From Microvirga vignae (GTDB lineage: Bacteria; Pseudomonadota; Alphaproteobacteria; Rhizobiales; Beijerinckiaceae): a stretch of 64,000 bases of DNA. The notes under the pieces were generated by a model. It was not told where the DNA came from. It ran no database searches and saw nothing but the letters and a program-made list of their open reading frames with translations. The translations under genes were made by a program, and so were the position numbers. Location of the stretch: the NCBI RefSeq assembly GCF_001017175.1, contig NZ_LCYG01000062.1:23589-87588 (forward strand), in the 5' to 3' direction. Position 1 is the first letter of the stretch. The number at the start of each line of letters is the position of its first letter. This document shows, piece after piece, positions 42,415-50,800 of the stretch.

Positions 42415-43121
42415 TCGTTTTCGAAGGATGCCTGCTGGAGCATCAGTTGCTCCATGATGCCGAGGAACTGGGAATCATATGTCTCATCGACATGGTTGTT
42501 GTTCCAGAGACCGGATCTGCGCACGCGGTCGCGTGGGCAGTGGTAGCCAAGCCAATGGTTCGATGGCTTGTCCGCCTCACTCGAGTTGAAACCGCTCAAG
42601 AGAGCTATTGCATTGCGCTCTATGTAGCCGCGAAGGCTATCGGGCCCCGGCTCGTCAGGCACTTCTAGCGCGAGCACCGGCATCGCTCCTATATATTGGC
42701 TTACCTCGCGCTCAAGTTGCATCTCTTTGGGTGCCGCAACCTTACGCTCAATCTTCTTGTCCCCCCAAGTTGCGACTGCGATGCTCGCGTCTCGCTGGGA
42801 AAGCGCAAGACCGACCAGGAGACGGAAAATTGAGCCTCGGTGGTTCCCGCCGCCGGTTCTGATAGCTCCACGGTGCTGATTTAACCGAACAGAAAGTGTG
42901 GCGCTCCCACCAACCTTGAGAGCATGAGTGCCAACCCGGACGATACGGGGTCCCGTGCCGGAAGTTGTTCTAGTTTCATGAGGCTCAAAGAAGAAATAGA
43001 CACCTCTCCGCGGCCAGCGTCGCCTTTCTCCTTCGGATCGGAGCGGCCTTGCCTCGCCTGTCCGTCGGCCAAGTTCAGCTAGAATAGAGTAGAACGCTTG
43101 GAGATCCGCAAGATGGCTCAT
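42411..43121 (-). CDS. GIY-YIG-like nuclease family protein
   Basis: 236 residues. Seen: RRGVYFFFEPHETR followed by RIVRVGTHAL and VRLNQHRGA, i.e. the two short strands of a GIY-YIG fold (GVYFF...VRVGTH) and an Arg in the next helix, then GNHRGSIFRLLVGLAL; the catalytic Glu is not obvious to me. The C-terminal half has WLGYHCPRDRVRRSGLWNNN, a conserved-looking segment of unknown role. It overlaps both neighbours by 4 bases and is the middle gene of a three-gene operon with the SRA-like/HNH protein. Confidence 0.6.
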   Translation of the reverse strand: MSHLADLQAFYSILAELGRRTGEARPLRSEGERRRWPRRGVYFFFEPHETRTTSGTGPRIVRVGTHALKVGGSATLSVRLNQHRGAIRTGGGNHRGSIFRLLVGLALSQRDASIAVATWGDKKIERKVAAPKEMQLEREVSQYIGAMPVLALEVPDEPGPDSLRGYIERNAIALLSGFNSSEADKPSNHWLGYHCPRDRVRRSGLWNNNHVDETYDSQFLGIMEQLMLQQASFENE

Positions 43122-43954
43122 GCTTTGATACTAGCCTCTTTGCATTTAACCGCCTCAATGAGAGCGTCGTTCTTCGATTGGCCATGGACGCCATAATGGA
43201 TCTCGCGGTGGCAGCTTGGACAGACTGCTCCGACGAAGCGAGGATCGTCTGGCCCACCATCACTAAGGCGCCGTGTATGATGAGGCTCTAAATATGGCTC
43301 GCCTTTTAAGGTCATAAAGGGCGCCGGCTGATTGCAGCTCTCACATACCCCTGCAGCTCTCGCAAGAACGTAGCGACGCACTGCCTCTGATCGTCGGTAA
43401 AGGCTGCGCCGAGCCTCGGTGCCAGTGGCCAGAGGCGTGCTTTGTGCAGCCGTGAAAGCCCGTCGGCGCAGAGCTGAGAGGTCAATCTCAGCTTGGTCAG
43501 CCGGGTGTTCTGTCTCAATCTGTTCGTCTGCGGCGCTGCTGGGAACCAACTCGAAGACAATAGCACGGCGATGATTGCTCTCTCGATCGGGTGCAGTCTC
43601 GAAGCTGTAGCCAGCACATTCGAACTGCCCTAGAAACCGCACCCCTTCCCGGCCTCGTGTCTGGAAAACGAGGAGGTCCTTGCCGTCAATGAGGTGGTCG
43701 CGAATGGCGCGATTGCCGCGTTGAAAGACCATATCGCCAACCTGACCCTCGCCGAAGTAGCGAAAGGTGCCCTCGCTTGTCCAACCATCTGCGTAGCCGT
43801 GCTGCTCCCCGCTCTCGCCAGTGAAGACGATTATGACGGGGTGCTCACCCGGCGTGCAGATGCCGCCTTGTTGTTGGCCTCCATAAACCGCATGGATATC
43901 ACGGCGTCGACTATAAATCCTTTGCTCCTGGAAAGGCCCCCACGGCATACTCAT
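43118..43954 (-). CDS. SRA-like/HNH modification-dependent endonuclease
   Basis: 278 residues. Seen: an N-terminal module with RDIHAVYGGQQQGGICTPGE, VIIVFTGESGEQHGYADGW, FRYFGEGQVGDMVFQRGNRA and IRDHLIDGKDLLVFQ, which I recognise as the SRA-like head of ScoMcrA-type enzymes; then a C-terminal HNH with GVCESCNQPAPF, YLEPHHTRRLSDGG and VGAVCPSCHREIHYG. Known relatives cut DNA carrying modified cytosine or phosphorothioate. First gene of the overlapping operon. Inference: type IV restriction enzyme with two unusual partners. Confidence 0.85.
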   Translation of the reverse strand: MSMPWGPFQEQRIYSRRRDIHAVYGGQQQGGICTPGEHPVIIVFTGESGEQHGYADGWTSEGTFRYFGEGQVGDMVFQRGNRAIRDHLIDGKDLLVFQTRGREGVRFLGQFECAGYSFETAPDRESNHRRAIVFELVPSSAADEQIETEHPADQAEIDLSALRRRAFTAAQSTPLATGTEARRSLYRRSEAVRRYVLARAAGVCESCNQPAPFMTLKGEPYLEPHHTRRLSDGGPDDPRFVGAVCPSCHREIHYGVHGQSKNDALIEAVKCKEASIKA

Positions 43955-44060
43955 TCCTCCTAGATGCTGAACTCAATCGATTGGATTCACCGAAATTGCG
44001 GCCAGTCTGCCTCGCCAACCCGGACGTGTGGTGCGGTCAATCGGCCAGGACTGTGAACTT

Positions 44061-44963
44061 CTAGCACCAGCTTCGGCGGGCTCCATCCCAAGGGCGTGCT
44101 AGGCCTTCGGCGATCAGCGTTTCGCCTACCGAATGACCGTTGCGGGATATTATACGGAGCTTGCGTCCGTAGACGTCCTCATCCCGTCGGCCGTGATAGG
44201 CAACTTCGAATGGGCCAGCATTCATCAGGTCCAGCAGGCGGAGCTTCGCTTTATGGCCAAGTTCTAGTTCAGAGGTGCACTTCGGGCTGGAAATCTCGGG
44301 CGTGTCGAAGTCAGCGAGCCTGATCTTCACTCCCTCATAACGGACCGTGTCTCCGTCGATGACGCAGTTACGCTCGAGCGAAGATCCACATAACCGGAAG
44401 GTGGCAGAGGAGATTCCAGAACCTGAGTGGGATTGGGTAAAGAGCTGGGAAGACGGAAAGAATTTGAACGCCAGGCCTCCGGCTATTGCGCCGCCGGCAA
44501 GCCCCACCAGAAGCAATTGGGGGATCGATAACGACCAGCGCGGAAGCCGCGTTTTCGCCCCGCCTCTAGGCTGACGCCCGATCGTAAATAAGTTGCTTTC
44601 TGGCGCTGGCTTGCTCGTCTCCCAAGGACCTGAAGCCCTTCTCGTTATTCTACCTAAGACAGCACCACCACGCCCTCCAGAAGCTTGCTTGGCCTTCCGG
44701 AAGTTCGACCGCAGCCCCGAGAGGCTGATTGCGGTAAGGGCAGAGAGGCTCCAACTGAATGCGGCCCCCAAGGTAAGGAGCCCCCCAACTACCAGAAAGC
44801 CAGTCAGGTCAGCGCGACCGTTTTCAATGAAGTCATGGACCAGCAGAGCCCCGACGAACACCCAGCCGACTACAGCCACACCGAGCATCTTCTTTGCTTG
44901 GCGTGGTGCCGGAATTGGCCAGCGGCGTTTGCCGTAGTGATAGGATTGTTGACGTCTATACAT
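44061..44963 (-). CDS. Membrane-anchored thermonuclease (SNase-like) protein
   Basis: 300 residues from ATG 44963 (MYRRQQSYHYGKRRW). Seen: two hydrophobic segments near the start (LGVAVVGWVFVGALLV and LTGFLVVGGLLTLGAAFSW), one in the middle (LLLVGLAGGAIAGGLAF), then a C-terminal SNase domain (~190-300) with CVIDGDTVRYEGVKIRLADF, DTPEI and VYGRKLRIIS, giving the catalytic Asp and Arg positions. It would be anchored in the membrane with the nuclease outside or inside depending on topology. Typical of alphaproteobacteria; possible island passenger. Confidence 0.82.
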   Translation of the reverse strand: MYRRQQSYHYGKRRWPIPAPRQAKKMLGVAVVGWVFVGALLVHDFIENGRADLTGFLVVGGLLTLGAAFSWSLSALTAISLSGLRSNFRKAKQASGGRGGAVLGRITRRASGPWETSKPAPESNLFTIGRQPRGGAKTRLPRWSLSIPQLLLVGLAGGAIAGGLAFKFFPSSQLFTQSHSGSGISSATFRLCGSSLERNCVIDGDTVRYEGVKIRLADFDTPEISSPKCTSELELGHKAKLRLLDLMNAGPFEVAYHGRRDEDVYGRKLRIISRNGHSVGETLIAEGLARPWDGARRSWC

Positions 44964-45056
44964 GCGATAGCCCCCCAGTAAGCTGAGTATACATTCCTGC
45001 GTGATCAAGGAAACCACTGGAGGCAGGAGGCAGGTGCAGAGCGCATTCTCCAAAGG

Positions 45057-45564
45057 ATGAATACTCTAATTGCCTATACCTCCGTCTCAACTGAGGGGTA
45101 GATCCTCAAGGCCAAGTCGACCAGCTCAAGGCAGCTTGGATAGAGAAAGTCTTTAATGAAAAGATCCCTGGTGTCCGGGTCAACCACCCCCACCTCAGGA
45201 AGGTCATCGCTACTCCGGCGTGACGACGTGCTCCTCGTCACCCGACTCGATCGCTTGGCCCGCTCGACCCGCGACTTGCTCGACGTCCTCGACGAGATCG
45301 CGAAGAAAGGCGCCCCCGCACGGGCGACTGATGTTGACGGTGCTCGGGGGATTGGCGGAGTTCGAGCGCGAGCTCATCCGGGCTCGAACGGGCGAAGCGC
45401 GTGAGCGGGCAAAAGCCAGAGGCGTGAAGCTCGGTCGCCAGCCGAAGCTGACAGTGCATCAGAGGCGAGAGGCATTGGCTCGGCGCGAAGCGGGCGAGCC
45501 CCTAACCGAGATCGCCCGCTCCTATAATGTAAGCCATTCGACAATCTCACGGCTACGGGCTTAA
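45057..45564 (+). pseudogene. Broken serine recombinase
   Basis: Pieces of one resolvase/invertase lie in three frames: MNTLIAYTSVSTEG followed by a stop (45057 on), then QVDQLKAAWIEKVFNEKIPG in the next frame, DDVLLVTRLDRLARSTRDLL (45220s), and finally LMLTVLGGLAEFERELIRAR through a C-terminal helix-turn-helix ending HSTISRLRA. A nonsense codon at 45102 and at least two frameshifts make it inactive. It resembles but is not identical to the intact copy at 3770. Confidence 0.85.
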
Positions 45565-45607
45565 CAAATGCTTTAATCGTTATAACGGCGCTAATTGATC
45601 ATTGTGT

Positions 45608-45690
45608 TCAAGTCACTAAATAAATATGCAGTCATGTGACTTGACTTCTTATCTCATCGGCCTCATGTTCATCTCATAATCACATGAACA
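45608..45690. promoter_or_regulatory. Two inverted repeats upstream of the RHH gene
   Basis: TCAAGTCAC (45608-45616) pairs with GTGACTTGA (45636-45644), and TGTTCAT (45666-45672) with ATGAACA (45684-45690), within 100 bases of the start at 45704. Ribbon-helix-helix proteins usually bind such palindromes to repress their own genes, so these are likely operators. Confidence 0.55.
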
Positions 45691-45703
45691 CAAAGGTGTG
45701 GCG

Positions 45704-46210
45704 ATGGATATCAAGCGCATCCACCCCGTAGCCAAGTCCAACGGCGAAAAGCCGATCAAAAAGGTCATTAACGGAAAGTCCTTTAATACGGCGACGTCAG
45801 AAATGATTCACGAAGAGTGTTTTGCGGAAAGGGATGATGATCCGTATCCATACTGCGAGGCTCTTTATAAGACTAGATACGGAGCATACTTTATTGTTAA
45901 GTATAATGAGGAATACTATAACCCCCACAACGAAGAGATTGATTTGAGGGATGCCATTGAGCCCCTTCCTAAGGAAAAGGCTATGGCGTGGCTCGAAAAG
46001 TATAACAACAAGAAGATCTATGATTACTTTGATGTGGAGGAGGCAGGAGATGAGGATACTACTCTTACCTTGCGTATGAGTAAGTCTCTTAAGAAGCGTC
46101 TCTCTGAAGCTGCTATTGATGCGGATCAATCTCTCAATGCTTGGTGCGTGAAGACCCTTCAGCGTGTGCTTGAAGCTTCGCGGCAACAGACTGCTAAGCA
46201 AGATGAATAG
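45704..46210 (+). CDS. HicB/Arc-like ribbon-helix-helix protein
   Basis: 168 residues from ATG 45704 (AAAGGTG upstream; GTG 45698 possible). Seen: an N-terminal ~110-residue charged, Tyr-rich region of unknown fold (YPYCEALYKTRYGAYFIVKY) and a C-terminal RHH domain: TTLTLRMSKSLKKRLSEAAI followed by DADQSLNAWCVKTLQRVLE, as in HicB antitoxins. No HicA toxin is adjacent. The gene is notably AT-rich compared with its surroundings. Expected to be an autoregulating DNA-binding protein. Confidence 0.75.
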   Translation: MDIKRIHPVAKSNGEKPIKKVINGKSFNTATSEMIHEECFAERDDDPYPYCEALYKTRYGAYFIVKYNEEYYNPHNEEIDLRDAIEPLPKEKAMAWLEKYNNKKIYDYFDVEEAGDEDTTLTLRMSKSLKKRLSEAAIDADQSLNAWCVKTLQRVLEASRQQTAKQDE

Positions 46211-46225
46211 ACCTCCCAACTGAAT

Positions 46226-46254
46226 AAGGGGCGGCACAGGCCGCCCCTTACTTT
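46226..46254 (+). terminator. Rho-independent terminator of the RHH gene
   Basis: AAGGGGCGGC (46226-46235), loop ACAG, GCCGCCCCTT (46240-46249), then ACTTTCT; 16 bases after the stop. Confidence 0.85.
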
Positions 46255-46335
46255 CTCCGGCACCGGAAACTTGCTGGCTTGACGCTACAGAATTTCAAGC
46301 GAAGAGCACTTATTGTCAGTGAGAAGAGGACGGCC

Positions 46336-47043
46336 ATGACCATCTACTCCGACAAGCCCATCCGCTTCCGCGTCCTCGATCTCGAGACTACCGGGACCAG
46401 CCCTGATGATGCAGTGGTGGAGATCGCGGCAGTCGACCTCATCGGCCGAGAGGTTGTTCCTATCGGATCGGACCTTGTCCGGCCCCACATCAAGATCCCG
46501 CCTCAGGCGTCGGCCGTGCACCACCTCACCGGTGAGGACGTGGGCCACTGCCGCCCTCTTGAGGAACTCCTGCCCCACTATCTCGACTACTTCCGCGACG
46601 CCGACATTGACGTGTTCGCCTCGCATAATTGGCGCTTCGATGGTCAATGGCTTGGGGACAAGCTGGATAGGCGCCCAGTGATCTGCACCTACAAGTGCGC
46701 ACTGCGGGTCTGGCCCGATGCCCCCGCTCACAGCAACCAAGCACTTCGCTACTGGCTCCGGCCGAAGGGCTCGTGCTCGGTGTTCGCCAGCAACGCCCAT
46801 CGCGCCCTGCCCGATGCCTACGTCACGGTCTTTCTCCTGCGCGAGTTGTTGGAGCTTGCCACCGTCGAGGAGCTCGTGGCCTGGACGATGGAGCCGGCGA
46901 TTTTACCTCGCGTCACGTTTGGCAAGCACCGGGGCATGCCATGGAGCGAGGTCCCCGCGGACTACTTGGCTTGGGTCGCGGAGAAGTCCGACCTGAACGA
47001 TGACGTGAAGTTCACGGCCGAGCACTACCGGCGCCTGCGCTGA
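46336..47043 (+). CDS. DnaQ-like 3'-5' exonuclease
   Basis: 235 residues from ATG 46336. Seen: RFRVLDLETTGTSPDDAVVE (Exo I with DxE), VHHLTGEDVGHCRPLEELLP, FASHNWRFDGQWL (Exo II region with Asp) and SNAHRALPDAYVTVFLLREL (Exo III, HxAxxD type), so a DEDDh exonuclease. The C-terminus (VTFGKHRGMPWSEVPADYLA, then WVAEKSDL) is a DUF3820-like module found after such exonucleases. Likely degrades DNA or RNA ends; its role in the island is unknown. Confidence 0.88.
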   Translation: MTIYSDKPIRFRVLDLETTGTSPDDAVVEIAAVDLIGREVVPIGSDLVRPHIKIPPQASAVHHLTGEDVGHCRPLEELLPHYLDYFRDADIDVFASHNWRFDGQWLGDKLDRRPVICTYKCALRVWPDAPAHSNQALRYWLRPKGSCSVFASNAHRALPDAYVTVFLLRELLELATVEELVAWTMEPAILPRVTFGKHRGMPWSEVPADYLAWVAEKSDLNDDVKFTAEHYRRLR

Positions 47044-47097
47044 AGGGAGTTCGGACTTCAGACACAGACCTACCAAACAAGTATTTGGTGAAGGAAA

Positions 47098-47520
47098 ATG
47101 GAAGGGACACTAGTGGAAGAGGCACTATGGGGCTTTGCAGGCGGCATCCTCGCTTGGTTAATTACAACGTTGGTTTTTCAGCCGATGGTGGCCTTCGCTA
47201 CACTCCGGTCTGAGATAGCGGTTGCTCTGTCTTTTCATAAAAATGGCCTTCCCTTAGACGCCCATTCATTCGATGGGTTGGATGAGCACGAGAGGGAATT
47301 TCAAAGAGAGAGGCTCAATAACGCCCGACGTGAACTCTGCCATTTAGCGACACGTTTCATGGCATTCCATCAGACTGAGCTATTTGCCCCGAAGATCCTC
47401 AAGTGCCCTTTCAGCATTGATCCTCAGATGGCAGCGCGGAGCGTCTCGTCGGCGCGCCGGCGAAATTGGAGCTGGCGAAGGAAAACCCGGATCATTGGAG
47501 GCCATTGTGGAACTGCTTGA
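47098..47520 (+). CDS. Membrane-anchored hypothetical protein
   Basis: 140 residues. Seen: one N-terminal transmembrane helix (ALWGFAGGILAWLITTLVFQ) followed by a charged cytoplasmic helix with HEREFQRERLNNARREL and a basic C-terminal end rich in Arg/Trp. The C-terminal 14 bases overlap the next gene's GTG start. I do not recognise the family. Confidence 0.55.
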   Translation: MEGTLVEEALWGFAGGILAWLITTLVFQPMVAFATLRSEIAVALSFHKNGLPLDAHSFDGLDEHEREFQRERLNNARRELCHLATRFMAFHQTELFAPKILKCPFSIDPQMAARSVSSARRRNWSWRRKTRIIGGHCGTA

Positions 47521-48028
47521 ATCGCTGCCCGCGTCGGACTGGCCCGAGCGCTGGACTGGTCTTGGCAAGAGCTCAGAACGTTGCCCCACACTTCTGATTG
47601 AGCGCCTTGCTGACCGCCTAAGAAACGGGCGCATTGAACGCGAAGATGCTGTCATCCTCTGGGACGTGCCACTGAGGGACGCATCTAGTCATCCTATCCT
47701 CAATGTCGCTGTCGGGTTCTTGCCGCCAGGAGCGTTTTCTGGCCTGCCCCGTGATCATATTGAGCGCACACGGTGGCGAGTTTGGAGTAGCCAATGGTCG
47801 CACATGCATGGCTTGCCGCTTGTCTCTGGCGCTCTCCGCACTGGCGGCGCAACGCCAGAGGGCAACGTAGCTCAATGGATCGTCCATACTGGCTTTGAGG
47901 GTGAATCTCTGGAGAATGCAATCACGCACTTGGAGGCGCACATCCACGACTTCTCGCGTGACCGCGTTCAGAAATTCGTGGACCAATATCGTGCCCTTTA
48001 CAGCGCAGGCGACGAGGCTTCGGATTGA
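47507..48028 (+). CDS. Hypothetical protein coupled to a membrane partner
   Basis: 173 residues from GTG 47507, which has GGAG six bases upstream; the longer frame from 47384 has no such signal and is basic, non-protein-like sequence. Seen: VELLESLPASDWPERWTGLG at the start, LIERLADRLRNGRIERED, then a beta-rich middle and ALYSAGDEASD end. Soluble. I do not recognise it. Overlap with the membrane-protein gene suggests the two work together. Confidence 0.6.
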   Translation: MELLESLPASDWPERWTGLGKSSERCPTLLIERLADRLRNGRIEREDAVILWDVPLRDASSHPILNVAVGFLPPGAFSGLPRDHIERTRWRVWSSQWSHMHGLPLVSGALRTGGATPEGNVAQWIVHTGFEGESLENAITHLEAHIHDFSRDRVQKFVDQYRALYSAGDEASD

Positions 48029-48083
48029 ATAGCACTCGAGCGTGAAGCAATAGGGTCGGCTGTGTGTCGATAGGAGACACGGT

Positions 48084-48521
48084 ATGAAAATCGCTAAATG
48101 GAACTGGATAGCCCTACGTCCCAACTCCATTCAGATTGGCGCGTGGATCAATGACGAGACGAGACATGGCAAGAAGACAACATATATGACTACCGCTCAT
48201 TATGAGCCCCGGACACTTGCCCGTATAGGTCCCCAATCCACAGTGTCAGTCTTTAAGAACGGCCACTGGATTGCTTATACAGGCCCTCGCTCGCGCTTAG
48301 AGCTTGAGAGCTATGTCACCGACATCTTCAAACGGGAGCTTCGAGACCGTGGCATAACCAGGCCTGCTGGCCAGCCTTGGCCAAAACCATGGAGTGAACT
48401 CAAACCTGACCTCCTCGCAATCATGCATGACCCGAAGCATGCTCTAATGAAGAACCCTTTGGCGAAGGTTGTAGATGAGGGGATCGCTCAAGAGGGGCCG
48501 GAAACCGACATCGGAGCCTAG
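48084..48521 (+). CDS. Hypothetical soluble protein
   Basis: 145 residues; GGAGACACGG precedes the ATG. The sequence starts MKIAKWNWIALRPNSIQIGA, has a basic, Pro-rich middle (RPAGQPWPKPWSELKPD) and no membrane segment or metal motif. I do not recognise it. It ends a rightward run of genes in the island. Confidence 0.55.
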   Translation: MKIAKWNWIALRPNSIQIGAWINDETRHGKKTTYMTTAHYEPRTLARIGPQSTVSVFKNGHWIAYTGPRSRLELESYVTDIFKRELRDRGITRPAGQPWPKPWSELKPDLLAIMHDPKHALMKNPLAKVVDEGIAQEGPETDIGA

Positions 48522-48647
48522 ACACGAAACAGTGTCGGAATACTCGGTAGCTATTCGCGGGATATAAGGTCATCGCCAGCCTAGTTCCGACGCGTTCTTG
48601 AGAATTGGATCAATCATGGTTTTTGGCGGAAGCGCTATCCTTCTGTC

Positions 48648-48724
48648 CGTGCCCCGTCGTTCTGCCAAATTGCTCTGATCAGAGCATTGTTCTTTGACTG
48701 GACATAAATGCCATGATGGATCTC
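48648..48724 (-). pseudogene. C-terminal remnant of an HNH endonuclease gene
   Basis: Minus-strand codons read EIHHGIYVQSKNNALIRAIW, matching the end of the HNH gene at 43118-43954 (REIHYGVHGQSKNDALIEAV). The rest of the domain is absent. A second, lost copy of the same endonuclease family is implied. Confidence 0.65.
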
Positions 48725-48964
48725 GGAAGATCTTGGTATTACCAACTCTCGACACTTAAGACTGGCCTCCCACATCCAGCGTTAGGGCCCGGCGACAATG
48801 CAAGGGGAGCGAGTAATGAATGTTAGAGCCGATCGTCTCCAAGCGTCAGAGTTAGAAAGAATTCCGTCGAGTGCATCCAAGAACCCAAAGGTTGACATTG
48901 TGGAGCCCCTCGAGACGAGCCGTTGCGACACCACACTGCCACTCCATGCGCCGAGATTCCTGAT

Positions 48965-49606
48965 CTATGCAGCCCGCAACCCGGCAGCCTCCTCCAGCTT
49001 CCGCTCGACGTAGGCCCGCTGCTCCTCAACCGACAAGCCGCGATTGCCGGCAGGGCCGCACAGCGCGTCGAGGTCGGCTGCATTGTCGAGAGGACCACCT
49101 ATAAGCCGCTTCAGTATCTCCGTGTCTATAACCGTCCCGCGCCGTTTGGCGCGGTGGATGGTGTCCTTGCTCAGCCCGGTCATACGGCAGGTATCCCGAA
49201 CGAAGTTGCGGTCAGTCCCGTGAGCCACTAGCCAGAGGTCCAGCCGCTGCCGCATCAGCAATGCCTGCCTGACGAAGGATTTCACCTTTGGCAATGTCCG
49301 GTCGATTTGCTTGGCATCGAATTCCTGCTGGCGATCCTCATGGCCGTATTCCATGAGGATCGCCTGAAGCCGGTTCTTATCACGCATCAGCTCGGCGATT
49401 TTGTCGTGCAACGCGCGATTTTCCTTAATTATCTCTAGCGTGAGGAGCTGTTGATTATCGGCTTGGTCACGCCGCAGTAGAACCACGTCGTGCGGCCCAA
49501 GCTTGGCCGCATCAATGATACCCCAGAAAGCTGTTCGGGCATTTTCCCTTTCGGCGCTCGGAGCCGAGCACCCCATGCGCAGCAACTTGTTAATTTTGTC
49601 GTCCAT
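48965..49606 (-). CDS. Coiled-coil protein with HTH-like segment
   Basis: 213 residues from ATG 49606 (GGAG upstream). Seen: MDDKINKLLRMGCSAPSAER start, a coiled coil (~60-95; LLTLEIIKENRALHDKIAEL), a basic middle, and CRMTGLSKDTIHRAKRRGTV which looks like a helix-turn-helix (~150-170). No catalytic motif. With the next gene it forms a leftward pair. I do not recognise it. Confidence 0.6.
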   Translation of the reverse strand: MDDKINKLLRMGCSAPSAERENARTAFWGIIDAAKLGPHDVVLLRRDQADNQQLLTLEIIKENRALHDKIAELMRDKNRLQAILMEYGHEDRQQEFDAKQIDRTLPKVKSFVRQALLMRQRLDLWLVAHGTDRNFVRDTCRMTGLSKDTIHRAKRRGTVIDTEILKRLIGGPLDNAADLDALCGPAGNRGLSVEEQRAYVERKLEEAAGLRAA

Positions 49607-49667
49607 GTGGAGCACTCCCAAGGCGAAAGGTCCCCGCACAAGGCGGGGACCTCCGTTGTGAACCGGG

Positions 49668-50336
49668 TTAAGACGCGCGGCGCTGCGATGGACGCGACTG
49701 CTCGTCCACTGCGCCCAAGAGTTGCAGGCGCGTCTCGGCTTCGATCCGCGCTTTGAACTCCTCCTTCCATGCTTCGGTAATCTCACTCAATTTCTCGAGT
49801 GAGGTAACCGTCTTCTCTAACCCGTCGTTCTTGGCCTTGAGGACATCCACCTCATGCGCCTTACGTTGGAGCGCCATTCGCATCGATTTGAGATGGTTGC
49901 GAGCTTCGGATGGCGGCCGGACCCGTAGGGCCACACTGATCGCCGTCTCTTTCTCGACGCCATCCGCGATGGCGTTTTCGACCTCATCCCGCAAGGAGGT
50001 GTCAAAGATCGCCTCCATTCCGGTTGGATCTCTTGGCTTCGGGGTCGTCACCTCGACCGCAGGGAAGTCAACGCCAACGAATTCCTGCGGCACCACTTCC
50101 GGCCTCGGGTGCAGGACCTTAGGTCGGATCTTGCCACTCGTGACGTAGTGACGACGCGATCCACCTTCACGGAGCAACGGCCTAATACGGCGCAGGAGCA
50201 ACGACCTAGGGTAACCGGGCAAGCCAGTCTTAAAGGCGTAGTCCTGCAGCGTTTTGCCGGGGTCCGCATCGACGAGTGCAAAAAACTCGTCATCCGTTGG
50301 CAGCTTGATGCTGCCAGCGCCATTTGTTGCCGCCAT
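49668..50336 (-). CDS. Hypothetical protein with C-terminal coiled coil
   Basis: 222 residues from ATG 50336 (GGAGGTTGCC upstream). Seen: LPTDDEFFALVDADPGKTLQ near the start, a basic loop, a Pro-rich hinge (VTTPKPRDPTGMEA), and a long C-terminal coiled coil (~130-205; MRMALQRKAHEVDVLKAKND). It lies 61 bases before the previous coiled-coil gene on the same strand; together they may be DNA-associated structural or partition-like proteins. I do not recognise it. Confidence 0.6.
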   Translation of the reverse strand: MAATNGAGSIKLPTDDEFFALVDADPGKTLQDYAFKTGLPGYPRSLLLRRIRPLLREGGSRRHYVTSGKIRPKVLHPRPEVVPQEFVGVDFPAVEVTTPKPRDPTGMEAIFDTSLRDEVENAIADGVEKETAISVALRVRPPSEARNHLKSMRMALQRKAHEVDVLKAKNDGLEKTVTSLEKLSEITEAWKEEFKARIEAETRLQLLGAVDEQSRPSQRRAS

Positions 50337-50800
50337 GGCAACCTCCAATGTCGCGGCCAGGACTTATTCGGGACGGCTCAAACGTCATCAGCCTGCCGCA
50401 ACCTGCGAACGGGTAGTCTAAGTTCAGGTTCCACCTCCGACCGTAACCGGCACAGAGAACAAGGGTTAATCCCGCTGATAGAGCAAAAGGGGTAGCCTGC
50501 GATGGGTGGCTTAAAGACGTTCGGCGTGGTTCTCAGGCAATGTTGTTTGAAGTTGAGGCGCGCTACGCTACCCAGCCTTTAGCTTGGCAATATATTAAGT
50601 GGGGAGGACTGATGCAAAAATGAATTGTCCTGCTCACTCGGAGCATGGCTCAACTTCCCAGAGTTGGCCGCTAGGCGGTAGATTGCTAACACTCGCGGCG
50701 CTGCAGCGGCGCACTCAGACCTAGAATGACAGAAAGCTTATGCGCAAGAGGGTCTCATCCACCCCGCCTCAACCAGCGGGCCCGAGGGCCTTCGCACCCT
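50337..50800. other. Intergenic region between the coiled-coil operon and tRNA-Ser
   Basis: About 460 bases; I see no gene. The last ~50 bases before the tRNA (50748-50800) resemble the sequence before tRNA-Ser copy 1 (31180-31235), including CCTCAACCAGCGGG and GGCCTTCGCACCC. Confidence 0.5.

Larger units (their letters stand above)
31326..50800. mobile_element. Composite defence island between two tRNA-Ser genes
   Basis: 19.5 kb lying between two near-identical tRNA-Ser(CGA) genes. It holds a tyrosine integrase (35746), a broken serine recombinase (45057), many nuclease-like genes and long non-coding stretches, and its base composition is patchy. A mutated tRNA-Ser anticodon-arm fragment at 34638-34663 splits it into a ~3.3 kb and a ~16 kb part, suggesting successive insertions. 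Because the full tRNA and ~50 bp upstream are duplicated with differences, the outer copies are not a simple fresh att duplication. Confidence 0.7.
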
